From: Chiridota heheva
Lineage: Eukaryota > Echinodermata > Holothuroidea > Apodida > Chiridotidae
NCBI GenBank assembly: GCA_020152595.1
Contig: JAIGNY010003850.1
Location: forward strand, 213,501-277,500
DNA: 64,000 nt
Direction of reading: 5' to 3'
The notes beneath the pieces are model-generated. The model had not been told where the DNA came from. It saw nothing but the letters and a program-made list of their open reading frames with translations, and searched no databases. The translations under genes and the position numbers were made by a program. Positions 12,057-22,586 of this stretch are shown here, piece by piece (within the stretch, counting starts at the first letter, position 1; each line of letters opens with the position of its first letter).

Positions 12057-12287
12057 ATGGCAGGGACTGGAAGAAAACCTTTGAATCTTTCTAGTTTACA
12101 GCTCGAATATCTTGTGACTACTGGTTTAACTAGAGGTGAAATGGCTGCTATTTTCGGTATGAGCGAAAGTACCATTGGAGATTATCTCCTCTCATATCGT
12201 TTAAAAGAGAAGATTTGTAACATGACATTCCAGGAAATCCCTAGAAATAAAAAGCTTGTTAATTCAAACATTGAGGCAAGGATGTAG
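12057..12287 (+). CDS. helix-turn-helix N-terminal fragment of an integrase-like protein
   Basis: A 76-residue ORF. Residues 10-45 form a recognisable HTH unit: LSSLQLEYLVTTGLTRGEMA, then a turn around FGMSES and a recognition helix STIGDYLLSYRL. This arrangement (LS-x-QLE-x-L, about 9 residues, A-x-x-FG-x-S-x-STI) is the pattern I associate with the N-terminus of metazoan integrase-core proteins and related transposases; that family assignment is from memory of the pattern. No integrase catalytic domain follows: the frame stops after ARM and I find no continuation downstream, so it is a broken copy or a first exon without a visible donor. ATG follows GAGTCCAGCA. Codon composition is more balanced than the flanks. 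Function beyond DNA binding is not inferable. Confidence 0.5.
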   Translation: MAGTGRKPLNLSSLQLEYLVTTGLTRGEMAAIFGMSESTIGDYLLSYRLKEKICNMTFQEIPRNKKLVNSNIEARM

Positions 12288-13574
12288 AAATTGGCTTAGG
12301 ACCCTTTCATTAGCAAGTATATTTATTAGAAAGAAGTCACTGTTTTTTTACTAGATATATCTTCAAAGTAATTTACAAATACTTCAATATTGTACACTGT
12401 ACAGCATGTTCTATATTATTGCAATATATTCCCATGCATGATTTTCTCAAAAATCAAAATTATGCGAGCAGACAAAATACTGTGGGATACAGTCAACAAA
12501 TTGTTCCATCTATGCCCCATAATTTAGGGGGTGCAGGAATAATTTCAAATAGAAATATTAAATATCTTGTAAAAGAATCTTCTTCGTTTTTCATTTCATA
12601 AGTAAATTAAATTATCTAAAAACTTATTTCCTCTAACATTGTTTAAAGATAAGTGCCCCTTAATTGAATTTCAGGTGTTGCCTCCAAATATAGAAGACCC
12701 TGCAATTTTCAAACTCTCCTGAAACTCTGCAGTTGGTTTTAAAGTCGCTGTGTATTTTTAATTCTTATAAATTAGCCTATAGTCAATTTTGATTCTGGAA
12801 AATCTCCATTAAAGGAGACAAATTCAAATTAAATCCATAGTTTATAGATAGTCAATAAAATCCTAACAAAATACCAAAATCAGTAAGTTTATATGTTCCT
12901 CCTATCTCACGTTATCCTTGTTTAAAAGTTATCACACAGGGATGCTGCAATTTTGTTCAGACCTGTTTTCAAATCTGGTTTTGTGACCTTTTTGGCTCAG
13001 AAAGGTCAAAAACCTTTCCCAAAGTATCATGTTTGATAACAAAGGTGTACTCAAATATGTCCTTGACCCTTACATAAAGAAAACAGTTTCCATAGAGTAG
13101 AAAATTTTAGATGGATTATTAAACAGCAATACATTTTACCAAGATATCACTTCAGGCTTATATCACTTCCTGCTTGTTTTAAAGACTTCTAAAAAAAGAA
13201 AGATTTCATGCATTTTGTTTTGAAAAATTTGTTTCGTTCTCCTGTAAAGTAGTTATGTTTATTAATAGTAGTAGCCTACGATAAGGGATGATATCTTCCA
13301 TTCCAATCATGTATTGTATGTAATTGACCCATACTATGTGTTATTCGGCCGTGGGGGTACAAGCTCAAATGATTTCAAATTTTTTTAAGTGGAGCTAGTT
13401 TATGTTTTTTGTGGACCTGTTAGGTGATAGCCTGTTGGTATGCATAAATTATTAATATTATCTCTGCATTCCGCTCTGCACATTGTTTCACAAGTAGAAA
13501 GTACAAACAGAATGTTAAAATACAGATCTGTTTTGCTGTTTTATATAATTCTGAATAACCAAAAATATTGTTGT
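12288..13574. other. no gene seen
   Basis: AT-rich sequence. A 60-residue ORF at 12419-12601 has no recognisable domain, and no continuation of the HTH protein could be found in either strand. Confidence 0.35.
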
Positions 13575-13579
13575 TATTG

Positions 13580-13990
13580 TTAAAGGAATATTCTTATGTT
13601 TTTTTTGTAATATTCCCATGTTTTGGGGGGAAATATTCCCATGTTTTTTTTGGTAATATTCCCAAGTTTTTTTTGGTAATATTCCCATGATTTTTGTAAA
13701 ATTTCATTTGAAAGAGCATACTTTTAGAGCCAAGTTGGTCCAAAATCAGGTTGATATCATATTCCGTTCAGGAAATATGGATTTTTTTCAGATTTCCCAA
13801 GTGCATTTTAAAGTTTTTGTACAGTATGATGAATTCGTATTTAATGATGTCATAGAGACATTTCAATTGCAAATGTTTATGTATTTCTTTGAACGTTAAT
13901 TGGTTGTGAAGTAGGGAATATTTGGCAATGTATATAAATACCTAACTATCATCTAATTATTTTTCTAGCAGGTTTTACTAATAAACTAGA
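13580..13990 (+). mobile_element. family H element (TTAAAGGAATATTCC end)
   Basis: Opens with GTTAAAGGAATATTCTTATG, followed by four tandem units of about 30 bases (AATATTCCCATG plus a T-rich spacer). The following 300 bases match 38230-38560 closely (AGAGCATACTT, CCGTTCAGGAAATATGGA, TTTGTACAGTATGATGAATT). The partner end TGGGAATATTCCTTTAA is seen at 38760-38775 in the other copy. The 70-residue ORF here is not conserved. Confidence 0.6.
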
Positions 13991-14079
13991 ACGGTAAATA
14001 CCATCATCCTTCGCATGCCCATGCAAGTTGACGCCCATATCATATGACCCGGCCAATTATAAAAATGGCATCTCACACT

Positions 14080-14450
14080 GAGTCCCACATGGCATCGCAC
14101 CCCATGTCCCACATGGCATTTCAGCATATCTCCCACATGGCATCCCACCCCTTGTCCCACAGGGCATCCAATCCTTTGTCTCATGTGGCATTCCATCATA
14201 TGTCCCACAGGGCATCCCATCCTATGACCCACATGGCATTTCACCCGATGTCCCACCCCATGTCCCAAATGACATCCCACCTCATGACCCACACGACATC
14301 CCATTCCTTGTCCCACATGGCATTCCACCATATCTCCCACATGTCATTCCACCAGTGTCTCACATGGCATTCCACCAAATGTCCCACATGGCGTTCCACC
14401 ATGTCCCACATGGCATCCCACGCTATGACACACATGGATACTATCCTACA
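14080..14450. repeat. 24-bp minisatellite, CCCACATGGCATYCCA units
   Basis: About 15 imperfect units built on TGTCCCACATGGCATYCCAC (24 bases, eight codons). Because the period is divisible by three, stop-free frames exist on both strands, giving His/Met/Ser-rich plus-strand and Gly/His/Cys/Val-rich minus-strand translations. I regard these as artefacts of periodicity, not proteins. The array resumes at 14545-14715. Confidence 0.85.
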
Positions 14451-15010
14451 TGTCACAGTCCCTGATTGAGCATACTATGTATGAAAGTTTCAGTTCATAT
14501 AATAACTTATATGCAAATGACTTGTTGAAATGGAGTGGAACCCCATGTCCCACATTCCACCCCATATAATGCTATGTCCCACATGACATTACATCCCATG
14601 GCATTCTACCGTATGTCCTGCATGGCATTCCACCGTATATCCTACATGGCATTCCACCCTGTTCCAAATGGCATCCCACCCCATGTCCCACATGGCATCC
14701 CACCCTATGCCCCACAAGCTCCATAAGAAGTCCCATCCTAGCTATCACAGTCCCTGATTAAGCATATTATGTATGAAAGTGTCAGTTCATATAATAACTT
14801 ATATGCAAATGAGTTGTTGAATAAGAAAAAAAGGTGGAGTCAAATAATTATGCCTGATATAGCCCTTGGTGTATACCACATGGTATATAATATATCATAT
14901 GTCCTTCATGGCCCCCATCCATGTCCCACATGGCATCCCTCCCTATGTCCATATGCAATAACATCCTGTCACACTCCCTGACTAAGCATACTAAATCAAA
15001 AAAGTCTGGT
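14451..15010. repeat. satellite remainder with a larger repeated block
   Basis: The segment CAGTCCCTGATTGAGCATA, TATGTATGAAAGT, CAGTTCATATAATAACTTAT and ATGCAAATGA occurs at 14457-14520 and again at 14750-14815, with a decayed third at 14965-15045. Each is preceded by CCCACATGGCAT units. The 24-bp array therefore sits inside a higher-order unit of about 290 bases. Confidence 0.7.
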
Positions 15011-15179
15011 CAGTTCAGTACTGTAGCAACTTTATGCAAATGACCACATTAATAAAGGTGGAGTTTAATAATCATGCCTGATACTACAACAGCCTTTTTA
15101 CGACTTTTTTTACGTGACTGCCTTGGGACATGGACTGACAAAAGGGTAAAATTGGCATTATTTGAGGGGTAAGTGGGGT

Positions 15180-15420
15180 TATCTAAAATCACTTTACATG
15201 CAAACAACATTAAAGTTTATTAATACATTTTATTGATTAATGCCTCCGTTATCATTTTTCAACATTATTTACAGAAAATACTGCGATACAAACATCGTTA
15301 GCATCTATCATATAACAGGAGTACACTGCAGTTATAGTTACTGTAATTGTGTAAATATTTTTAAAGCTTGCTTACATTATGGGTGAAAAACCGGTTTTCC
15401 GGTTAGAACCGGTTTTCTGG
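15180..15420. repeat. family I dispersed repeat with AACCGG-rich end
   Basis: Ends in GTGAAAAACCGGTTTTCCGG and matches, in reverse, 45440-45690 (AACGATGTTTGTAT, TTTTCTGTAAATATT, GTTACTG). The CGGTTTT-rich terminus resembles hAT-type ends, but no TSD could be fixed. Confidence 0.45.
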
Positions 15421-16062
15421 GCAAAACCGTGCAAGCCTAAATTCAAAAATCACTGTTCCAGCTTAAAAAGCACTGTTCTTGGAACAGCAAACAGCAGGAA
15501 GATTTTGATCCCTGGTTATACTGTACCAGGCAGTTGCCATTTGGGGTTTAGAAACTAAGGTTAAAGAGCAAGTTTGGAAGGACCTACTGTATTACATGAA
15601 GGACAGGTTTGAAAATCAAGTGTCAAAAGAGATTTCCCTCTGTTCTTTGAGAATTCATACAATAATTTTTGAGGTATGAAGTACAAAGGTACTTTATTCT
15701 AAATTATTTATATATATACAGTATGAATTGCTATGAAGCTAAGACAATTCTGCGTGTGTTGTATCCTGGAATGGTATTTGACAATACATTTGTCCAGGGT
15801 TGGAATACCTTGCAACTATTCCCACAAACATGAAGAAAGAATGGCTGCTGTTCCCGTTAGTTGAAATCACAGATAATCAACATTGGAGGGGGTGGCATGG
15901 GGAGTTACAAATCAATATAGAAAATCATTAGAATCATGGCACTAAATATTTAGCTCTTTGTGACGCTCAACTGTCCAACATTTTTGTCTAAGATTTTAGT
16001 TGCCAACAGAAATAACAAGAAAAAGAAATTGTCAACACAAAAATTCAAACCAACAATATTAC

Positions 16063-16310
16063 CTGTTGTACATTCATAACATTCGAAGCTGGTTGCATTG
16101 CTTGAGCCTGCATTGCCTGCGCCTGCATCACATTAGCCTGCATCACATTTGCCTGCATTGCATTAGCCTGCAACTGTGCCTGCACAGCAAAGGAATTTGA
16201 GCCTGATGCTGCAGCTGCTGCGGCCATCTGTTGGTTGTACAGCCCTGCTGCAGCACTGGCTTGTGAACCGATACCCATCATTTGAGCTTGGAGCATTTGC
16301 TGGTGAGCAC
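16063..16310 (-). CDS. internal exon encoding a Met/Gln/Ala-rich low-complexity segment
   Basis: Best-supported host exon together with 39787-39871. On the minus strand an acceptor (TTTTAATCATCAG) precedes GTGCTCACCAG, and a donor (CAACAG|GTAATA) follows. The 248-nt exon is open in one frame: AHQQMLQAQMMGIGSQ, then an alanine run (QQMAAAAAASGS), then MQAQA/MQANV pentamers, ending NVMNVQQ. It enters in phase 2 and leaves in phase 0. Such Met/Gln-rich tails occur in trafficking adaptors and RNA-binding or transcriptional co-regulator proteins; I cannot name the gene. The exon at 39787-39871 ends one base into a codon, so joining gives an intact Gly codon. GC content is well above the surrounding intron. 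Confidence 0.65.
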
Positions 16311-16642
16311 CTGATGATTAAAAGGAAAAATAAATGAATCTTGCAAATGGAAATTAAAGCAATGTGCATCATTACCTACACCAAACAGTAGAAATTAAAT
16401 GAACATTTCCCAGAATTTTCATTCTCATATTAAAGACAAGTAAAGAAACACTGGTGTAAAAGTCTTGTTATCTTACTCCACTTAGGAATTATTGCATTTC
16501 AAATACTTCACCAGTGTTCAGTGTGATGTCATAATTGCAGATCCAAAACAATGTTTATGTATTGCTTTGAAAATCAATTAGCAGTTTCTACATTATTGGA
16601 AACATTTTTGCTTCATCATTTAGATAGGATATAAAACGAACC

Positions 16643-17572
16643 TTAACCCTTACCAGGGCTTTGAAAAATGAGAGCCCAATTTTCGTAACTTTTTTTTTCC
16701 TATCCATTTTTAACAACATTCCTTTCATTTTCTTTTATTACTAGTTTGGTTGGAATGGAAGCTAAGATAATCATCTTTTGAGTAATAAAAGCCAAATTAG
16801 GAAGTATTGGACAAAAATATGCAAATTAAGCAATAATGGGCTAAATTTGGTCAACTGGCCAGACTTTGCACAACTTCTTGTCAGTATTGAAAACAGAGAT
16901 TTGTGTTACATATTTAGATTCTTGATAAAAAAAATTTTCCAATGATGCTATTCTATAATTTTCGGAAAGAAAGGAAATATGAAAAGACACCAAAAATGAT
17001 TTGTCAAATGACTTCTGAAAACTGCAGCAGAAAAATTATTAAGCCGTAGTTATGTTGGGACTCGAACCTGGGGCGTATGCCTGTATTTATATATCAAATA
17101 AAAGGAAATTGCAAGCATTTTCGAACAGCGGTTCAAAAAAGCATGTGCGATGTACGGTTTCGTACACACATTTTTGAAGAAAAAAATAAACAGGTCAAAA
17201 ATGGTTAAAATTCATGAAATTTTGAAGAAATTTCTCCCAAACAAAAGATTGCAGGTAGGAATTATAAAATTTAGACCAGAAATCAATATTATGTCTTAGG
17301 ATTTGCGTGTTTGATTTTAAAGCAAAAATGTGATCTTGAAGTTATTGTAAAATAAAAAATAAAACATTTTTTGCCAATCTTTTTTAAGTATTTTTGAGTT
17401 TTACCCTTTTTCGAGCTAATTTTTCTCAAAAATCTATAATACGACCCTCTAAAAAAGTTACATTTTGTGAAAGAAATATCCGGGTACTTTAAAATGATAC
17501 CAAGATTACTCCATAGGACTTTATTTAAAGTCCTGATTTTATTTTTAGAAAAAGGTGGTTTGAAAGGGTTAA
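16643..17572. mobile_element. family A TTAA-bounded element, 930 bp
   Basis: Begins TTAACCCTTACCAGGGCTTTG and ends GAAAGGGTTAA, with the right TIR partly lost. The interior is collinear with 6637-7595: CAAGTTTGGTTGGA-like, GACAAAAATATGCAAATTA, ATTGAAAACAG, AGCATGTGCGATGTA, AAAAAGGTGGTTTGAAA. It lies just upstream of the exon at 16063-16310 on that gene's strand, hence intronic. Confidence 0.7.
17045..17076 (-). ncRNA. 3' remnant of the tRNA-like module
   Basis: Minus strand shows CCAGGTTCGAGTCCCAAC, an exact pol III B box (GGTTCGAGTCC), at the position equivalent to the module at 6992. The A-box half has been deleted. Confidence 0.55.
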
Positions 17573-18124
17573 GTACAAGAACATGCTTTACCAATCTACA
17601 CTTACACTAAAAATGAAACACAAATCCATTTTGATTTCATAGAAATAAATCATTATTTTAAATCTGACATGACATCACAGAAACATTCCTTTGAAGTCAT
17701 ACAAGTCAATGTGCAGCATTGTACATAAAACAAGAGATATTATAAGATAAAAGGCACATTCACATCAAAATCACATCTTTCAGAGAAGGTAAATGAACTA
17801 CTGAAAGGTAGCACTAAACTTGTAGAGCAAAGGTTATCATGCTGATAACAATTTTACTTATGTTCACCTTTACTGGAGCAATACAAAGATAATTATAAAG
17901 ATTAGTGTGCTATAGATCGCTTACGAGGTACAGCCTTAGGCATTCTCACAGAGCTTTACAAAGAAGTTAACCTTCTACATAAAGCAGGACCCTTTTTAAG
18001 TCCCCAGGATTATGCTAAGCAAGATTTCCCCTGGGTGTACTCAATAATGGCCCAACATGCCACTAGTATTCACATTAAGGTACGAGATTGCGGGATTCCC
18101 GCATAAAAATAAAAACGAAGACGT
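17573..18124. other. no gene seen
   Basis: Intron-like AT-rich sequence without recognised repeat boundaries. Confidence 0.35.
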
Positions 18125-18144
18125 CTACTACTAATAATAATAAC

Positions 18145-18180
<36 letters not shown>
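18125..18180. repeat. (TAA)n microsatellite
   Basis: Near-perfect AATAAT tract of about 50 bases. It lies downstream of the minus-strand LINE beginning at 18470 and may be its 3' tail, though about 250 unassigned bases intervene. Confidence 0.85.
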
Positions 18181-18181
<1 letters not shown>

Positions 18182-18469
18182 CTTATCAATTTGACTTTAA
18201 AATTGTGAACAAAATTTGAGCTAACTACCCACTCAGTCAAACCATTTCACTCATTTACTGTTTGCGATAAGCTAAAACACTGAATATCGATCCATGAGAA
18301 CTCTGGTCAACTTCAAAATGTTCCCACGTGTCACATGATAATTACCTAAAACATGCAAGAAATAACAGGAAGTCAAAGCATCACTACCAGATAGGAATTT
18401 AAAAACCTAAATCATATCGCCACGTAGTAACCAAGAATTCACAACTTAGGTTTTAAGAGAGATTCCTTA

Positions 18470-18968
18470 CCTCGGGAATAAGTCTAGTGGTTCTTCACTG
18501 AACCTGCTCCAAAATGAACTTATCCTTCTCAATAAAAGAGACTCCAAGCCTGAATAGCATACTCAAGGTGAGGTCTGACTAATTGCTTATACAAATTAAG
18601 CACAACCTCTCTACCAAGAAAACAAAAATTTCTTCTAATCAAATCAAGCATCCTATTAGCAATAACCAATAACAACAAGTCTTTGTGACCTGTCAACTAA
18701 GAATTTATCTAACTGGCATGCTTTCCCTCCATACCAAGCACTCTTGTTTTTATCATGAGCCTGCCTAATGGGACCTTATCAAAAGCTTTTTGGAAATCTA
18801 AATAGATAACATCCACATTATGACCAGAATCAACCAAGTATAGTAACATCATCAAGAAACTCCAATAAATTAAAAACACAAGACATCTTAGGTAAGCCCC
18901 CATGCTTGACCAGTAAATAATCTAGAACAACATCCCTAACAAAAGACTCCATGACCTTGCACATAACA
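18470..18968 (-). pseudogene. CR1-like LINE, RT palm and C-terminal part (catalytic YADD deleted)
   Basis: Minus-strand translation gives classical RT blocks: KHGGLPKMSCVFNLLEFLDD (decayed HGF-x-GRSC block), VDVIYLDFQKAFDKVP (first palm aspartate block), then FLVDRSQRLVV. It then jumps directly to ANRMLDLIRRNF and LYKQLVRPHLEYAIQAW, the thumb/C-terminal blocks. The intervening segment, which should contain GVPQGSVLGP and the F/YADD aspartates, is missing. Stops and one or more frameshifts interrupt the frame. It is the 3' part of the LINE running from about 25.3 kb down to here and cannot encode active RT. Confidence 0.85.
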
Positions 18969-19537
18969 CTAGTTAGACTTACTGGTCTACTTGGACTTAC
19001 TGGTCTAGTTGGACTTACTGGTCTACTTAGACTTACTGGTCTACTTAGACTTATTGGTCTAGTTAGACTTACTGGTCCACTTAAGACTTACTGGTCTACT
19101 TAGACTTACTGGTCTAGTTAGACTTACTGGTCCACTTAGACTTACTGGTCTACTTAGATTTACTGGTCTGGTTAGACTCACTGGTCTACTTAGACTTACT
19201 GGTCTAGTTAGACTTACTGGTCTAGTTAGACTCACTGGTCTAGTTAGACTCACTGGTCTAGTTAGACTTACTGGTCCATTTAGACTTAACAGTCTTGTAA
19301 GACTTACTGGTCTGGTTAGACTTACTGGTCTGATTAGACTTACTGGTCTAGTTAGACTTACTGGTCTATTTAGATTTACTGGTCTACTTAGACTTACTGG
19401 TCTACTTAGACTTACTGGTCTACTTAGACTTACTGGTCTAGTTAGACTTACTGGTCTAGTTAGACTTACTGGTCTAGATAGACTTACTGGTCTAGATAGA
19501 CTTACTGGTCTAGTTAGACTTACTGGTCTATATTTAC
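18969..19537 (-). repeat. 18-bp coding minisatellite derived from the LINE RT motif RPVSLT
   Basis: About 31 units of AGACCAGTAAGTCTAACT (minus strand), each encoding RPVSLT. The array is entered in frame from the RT text VTPIFKKGDHSF..KY and left in frame into SVMCKVMESFVRD, so the amplified piece is the conserved YRPVSLTS block of the RT fingers. Variant units give RPVSLS and GPVSLT. A single 19-bp unit near 19080 shifts the frame. The longest open stretch, 64 residues, is just this peptide. Confidence 0.93.
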
Positions 19538-19769
19538 AGGGAAAGCTGTGGTCACCCTTTTTAAAAATAGGAGTGACATTTGCAATTCTCCAATCACTAG
19601 GAACAACACCAACATGGAAGCAATTTGAAAAGATAATACTCAGGGGAACAGAAAGAATATCAGATCACTCACTTAAGACAGCAGGATGTATACCATCTGG
19701 ACTGGGTGCTTTATTTAAATTCAAACCCTTTAACTTCTTAAATACAACATCAACTAAAAAATCAACATC
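19538..19769 (-). pseudogene. CR1-like LINE, RT finger segment (second tandem copy, 5' part)
   Basis: Minus strand encodes NVDFLVDVVFKKLKGLNLNK, then APSPDGIHPAVLSE, a stop/frameshift, decayed text to VGVVPSDWRIANVTP, then IFKKGD and KYRPVSLT. These are RT motifs 0 and 1 of CR1/jockey-type LINEs. The segment is a second copy of 22638-22985 and is separated from its own upstream part by the element 19776-22580. Confidence 0.85.
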
Positions 19770-20779
19770 CTTAATTATGGGCGGCCGTTTGGGCAAAAAA
19801 AGAACAGTAAGAAACATAAATATAAGAATGAAAATAAAAAAAAATGAAACCAATAAAAAAAAAAAAGGTATGTTATAAGAAAAATATAAAATTGCATTTG
19901 AAATAAATGAAAGGAATTCAATACAAAAGAAATTAAGAACAGTTATTAATAAAAACAAACTAAAAATGAAAAAAAAAAGGTTACCCAAAAATACAAATTG
20001 AATATGCAAATAAAAATAAATAAATACAAAAGATAATAAGAAATATATATAGTAAAAATGAAACAAATAAAAAAGAAATGAAAAATTTAAGTATATAGTA
20101 ACAAGAAAACGACAAATTAGATATGAAATAAATGAAAAGAAAACAAAATTCAAGTAATATACAAACAGAAAATATATCTCCAAATATAACTACTGATATA
20201 TAAACATTAATGTATCTAATAAAAATGCTTCTATGAGCAGTTTATCTTTAAATTTGTCTTAAAATTTGTATCTTTAAATCAATATATTTTTAAATCAATG
20301 TATCTTTAAATCAATTTATCTATAAACAGAAATGTAAGTATAGTCTCAGCCTTTTATATATACAAACAGATTTATAAGCACAGAAAAATATATATATGTA
20401 CAAATAAATATATATGACAAAAAAATATATACGTACAAACAAACAAAAATGTAAAAAAGGATATATATGCGCAGCACTTTGCGCACCACAATGCAATGTA
20501 ACATGTGTTGCGTACACTTGCAATCTGTTACCGATTATACTTGGCAGCAGTTTCACTGCGCACCACAGATAAAATATATGCATATTGGTTTCGTTAACGT
20601 ACGACTCGAACACTTACATCAGGCCACATCAGGCAGTAGGTACGGTAGGTACAGCTGTCTGAGCCACAGTATCGAAGCATGGAGGTACCTCCATGATCGA
20701 AGGATACTGGTACTGTTAGCACTCCCATTTATTGCTTCTGACAAAAGTTGTTGCCTTTCTAATTAGGCCTACAGCCTCT

Positions 20780-21845
20780 ACAAATATCGGGTTGGAATTT
20801 TGTTTCCGTATCCTTTTTTTCCACATGAGGTTCTTAAATACCCAGACCAAGCGTGTCACGCTCAATTGGGACATACTTTTTGTCAAATAGGCCCACAGCA
20901 GTGATCTTGGTGTCAATTAAAAGAGCTTGAATAGTTCTTTCAAAAAATATAACTTTTTGATGGAGGTTGTGTTGAAAAATTTTGCAAAAAAATTGGAATG
21001 AAAAAGAGAGAATTAAAAAAATGCACAAAATTTAAGGAAAAAACTTTTCTTCTTAAAAAGCTTACTTGCCATACTTCTAGACCTAGCTTTTGCTTAAAAA
21101 GCCGTAAACAAGTGTCAAAGACATCAAAATATCCAATTCCGGTCGAATTTTGACTGCCCCTACCATCAATATCTTTTTTGGCTTGTGCCAAATTTGATTA
21201 TTTTTAGCCTTTTTGAGATCAAAATTTTGAAAAAGCCCGTAAGTTCTGATCGCAATACACCTACCGTACGCAAAATGTATCGTAAGAAAGGCCAAACCAT
21301 GTACTTTTAATTGATATCAACAAGAGCAAGTACCCCCTCTCTTATCACATTTAAGTTATTATCAAGCATTTTTGTTTCTAGCTAGACACTTTAGTCTAGT
21401 GGCAAATCTCAGCGCACAGCACGCGATGGCCCCAGGTGGCTTTCTTTTTTCCGCTAGTAATTACAGCGGTGATTATTTTTGTGTGTTTATTTTCATTGTT
21501 TTTGTATGTTTTGCTTTGAGAAAAAAATTAGACTGGTATCAATGGAAAGGAAATCTCACAAACAATCTAAATATGTAAAAAAAATCCTCATTTTTATTAT
21601 TCACAAAAAAAATACAAGCTTAAAAAAACTGGCCTAATTTGGCCTAAAATGTGCAAATTTGCATATTTTTGTCGATATTTTCTTTAAATGGACATTTTCA
21701 TTTAAAAGTTTTTTGTCTTAAAATTCATAGAAACTAAACTTGTAGTGGTAGAAAATGAACAGAAAGTTGTTAAAATATATTTTGAAAACAAAATTCCGAT
21801 AATTTTTTTCTTCCGTTTTGAACCCCTGGGTCTTTAAGGGTTTAA
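20780..21845. mobile_element. degenerate family A-like sequence within the 2.8-kb element
   Basis: Phrases such as GTGTCAATTAAAAGAGCTTGAATAGTTCTTTC, TTTGCTTAAAAAGCC, ATGTGCAAATTTGCATATTT and GTCTTTAAGGGTTTAA parallel the family A interior (43690-43740, 44450-44480) and its TTAA end. It is either a nested old copy or shared internal sequence. Confidence 0.4.
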
Positions 21846-21884
21846 CTTAAGTTGGCTTCACACTGAGCATAGCATTACATTGCA

Positions 21885-21960
21885 CAAACACGAGCGCTAG
21901 TGTCAGCTTGTAGGCCCATACTTACCACGCCTGGGTGCAAATCCTGGTGAAGTGCACTGT
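21885..21960 (+). ncRNA. tRNA-like remnant
   Basis: GGGTGCAAATCCTGG at about 21930 resembles a pol III B box (GGTTCRANYCC with changes), preceded by a GTCAGCTTGTAGGCCC stretch. The structure is poor; it is offered only because similar modules recur in family A. Confidence 0.3.
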
Positions 21961-22586
21961 GGCGCGCAAAGTGCTGGCATATTTCTCTTTTTACATATTC
22001 AGGTTTTTTTTCTCTTTATAATTTGTTTTTTATTCATATATATTTTGTTGTACTTATACACTTGTTTCTTAATAAACAAATAAAAGGCTGTCTGCACTTA
22101 TATTTCTGTTTAAAGATGTATCACTGTTTTATAGATCTAGTAATGTTTATATATTTAGAGGAAATAAAATTTATTTGGGATACATTATATGTTTGTATAG
22201 TATTTTTAAATTCTTTGTTATTGTAGTGGAACATTGTGTGTTATTAGATCTTATCAATTTTTAATTGTAGTTGTGTTTCTTTTCTATTTATTATTTGTTG
22301 CTTTTGCTTTTTCTTCATTGTTCTCTAAAATTCCATATGATATATTTCATATTATTTATTTTCTATTGTATTGCTTTCTTTTTTATTTCATTTTTAATTT
22401 ATACGTTTCTGCTTATTTCTTTTTCTTTTTAATTTACTTTGTATTGAACTATTTGTATTTATTTTCTATTTAAAGGTTTTTTATTAAATTTATTAGATTC
22501 TTTTTTTTTTTTTTCATTTTTAATTCATGTTTCTTAGTATTTTTCTATCTTTTTAATTTTTGCCCAAACGGCTGCCCATACTTAAT

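Larger units (their letters stand above)
19776..22580. mobile_element. 2.8-kb TIR element with long AT-rich arms, TSD CTTAAT
   Basis: Ends are TATGGGCGGCCGTTTGGGC and, reversed, TATGGGCAGCCGTTTGGGC, both followed by A-rich sequence. CTTAAT flanks at 19770-19775 and 22581-22586. The duplicated LINE segment at about 22915 shows the uninterrupted site (TTTTTAATGGAT), confirming insertion. The left arm is A-rich and the right arm T-rich. An inner inverted match (CAGCACTTTGCGCACCAC at 20472 versus the reverse of 21955-21975) suggests imperfect TIRs of over 600 bases. No transposase; ORFs here are low-complexity Phe/Leu/Ile/Tyr strings. A 6-bp TSD does not point to a common superfamily. Confidence 0.85.

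Noticed and set aside
14044-14469. 141-residue His/Met/Ser-rich ORF and its antisense counterparts
   Set aside because: Explained fully by the 24-bp satellite period (divisible by three); no start context, no splice sites, no domain.
19665-20183. 172-residue minus-strand ORF
   Set aside because: Apart from its last part, which is LINE RT (IKDVDFLVDVV...HPAVLSE), it is Phe/Leu/Ile/Tyr low-complexity sequence read through the A-rich arm of the 2.8-kb TIR element. It crosses an element boundary and is not a protein.
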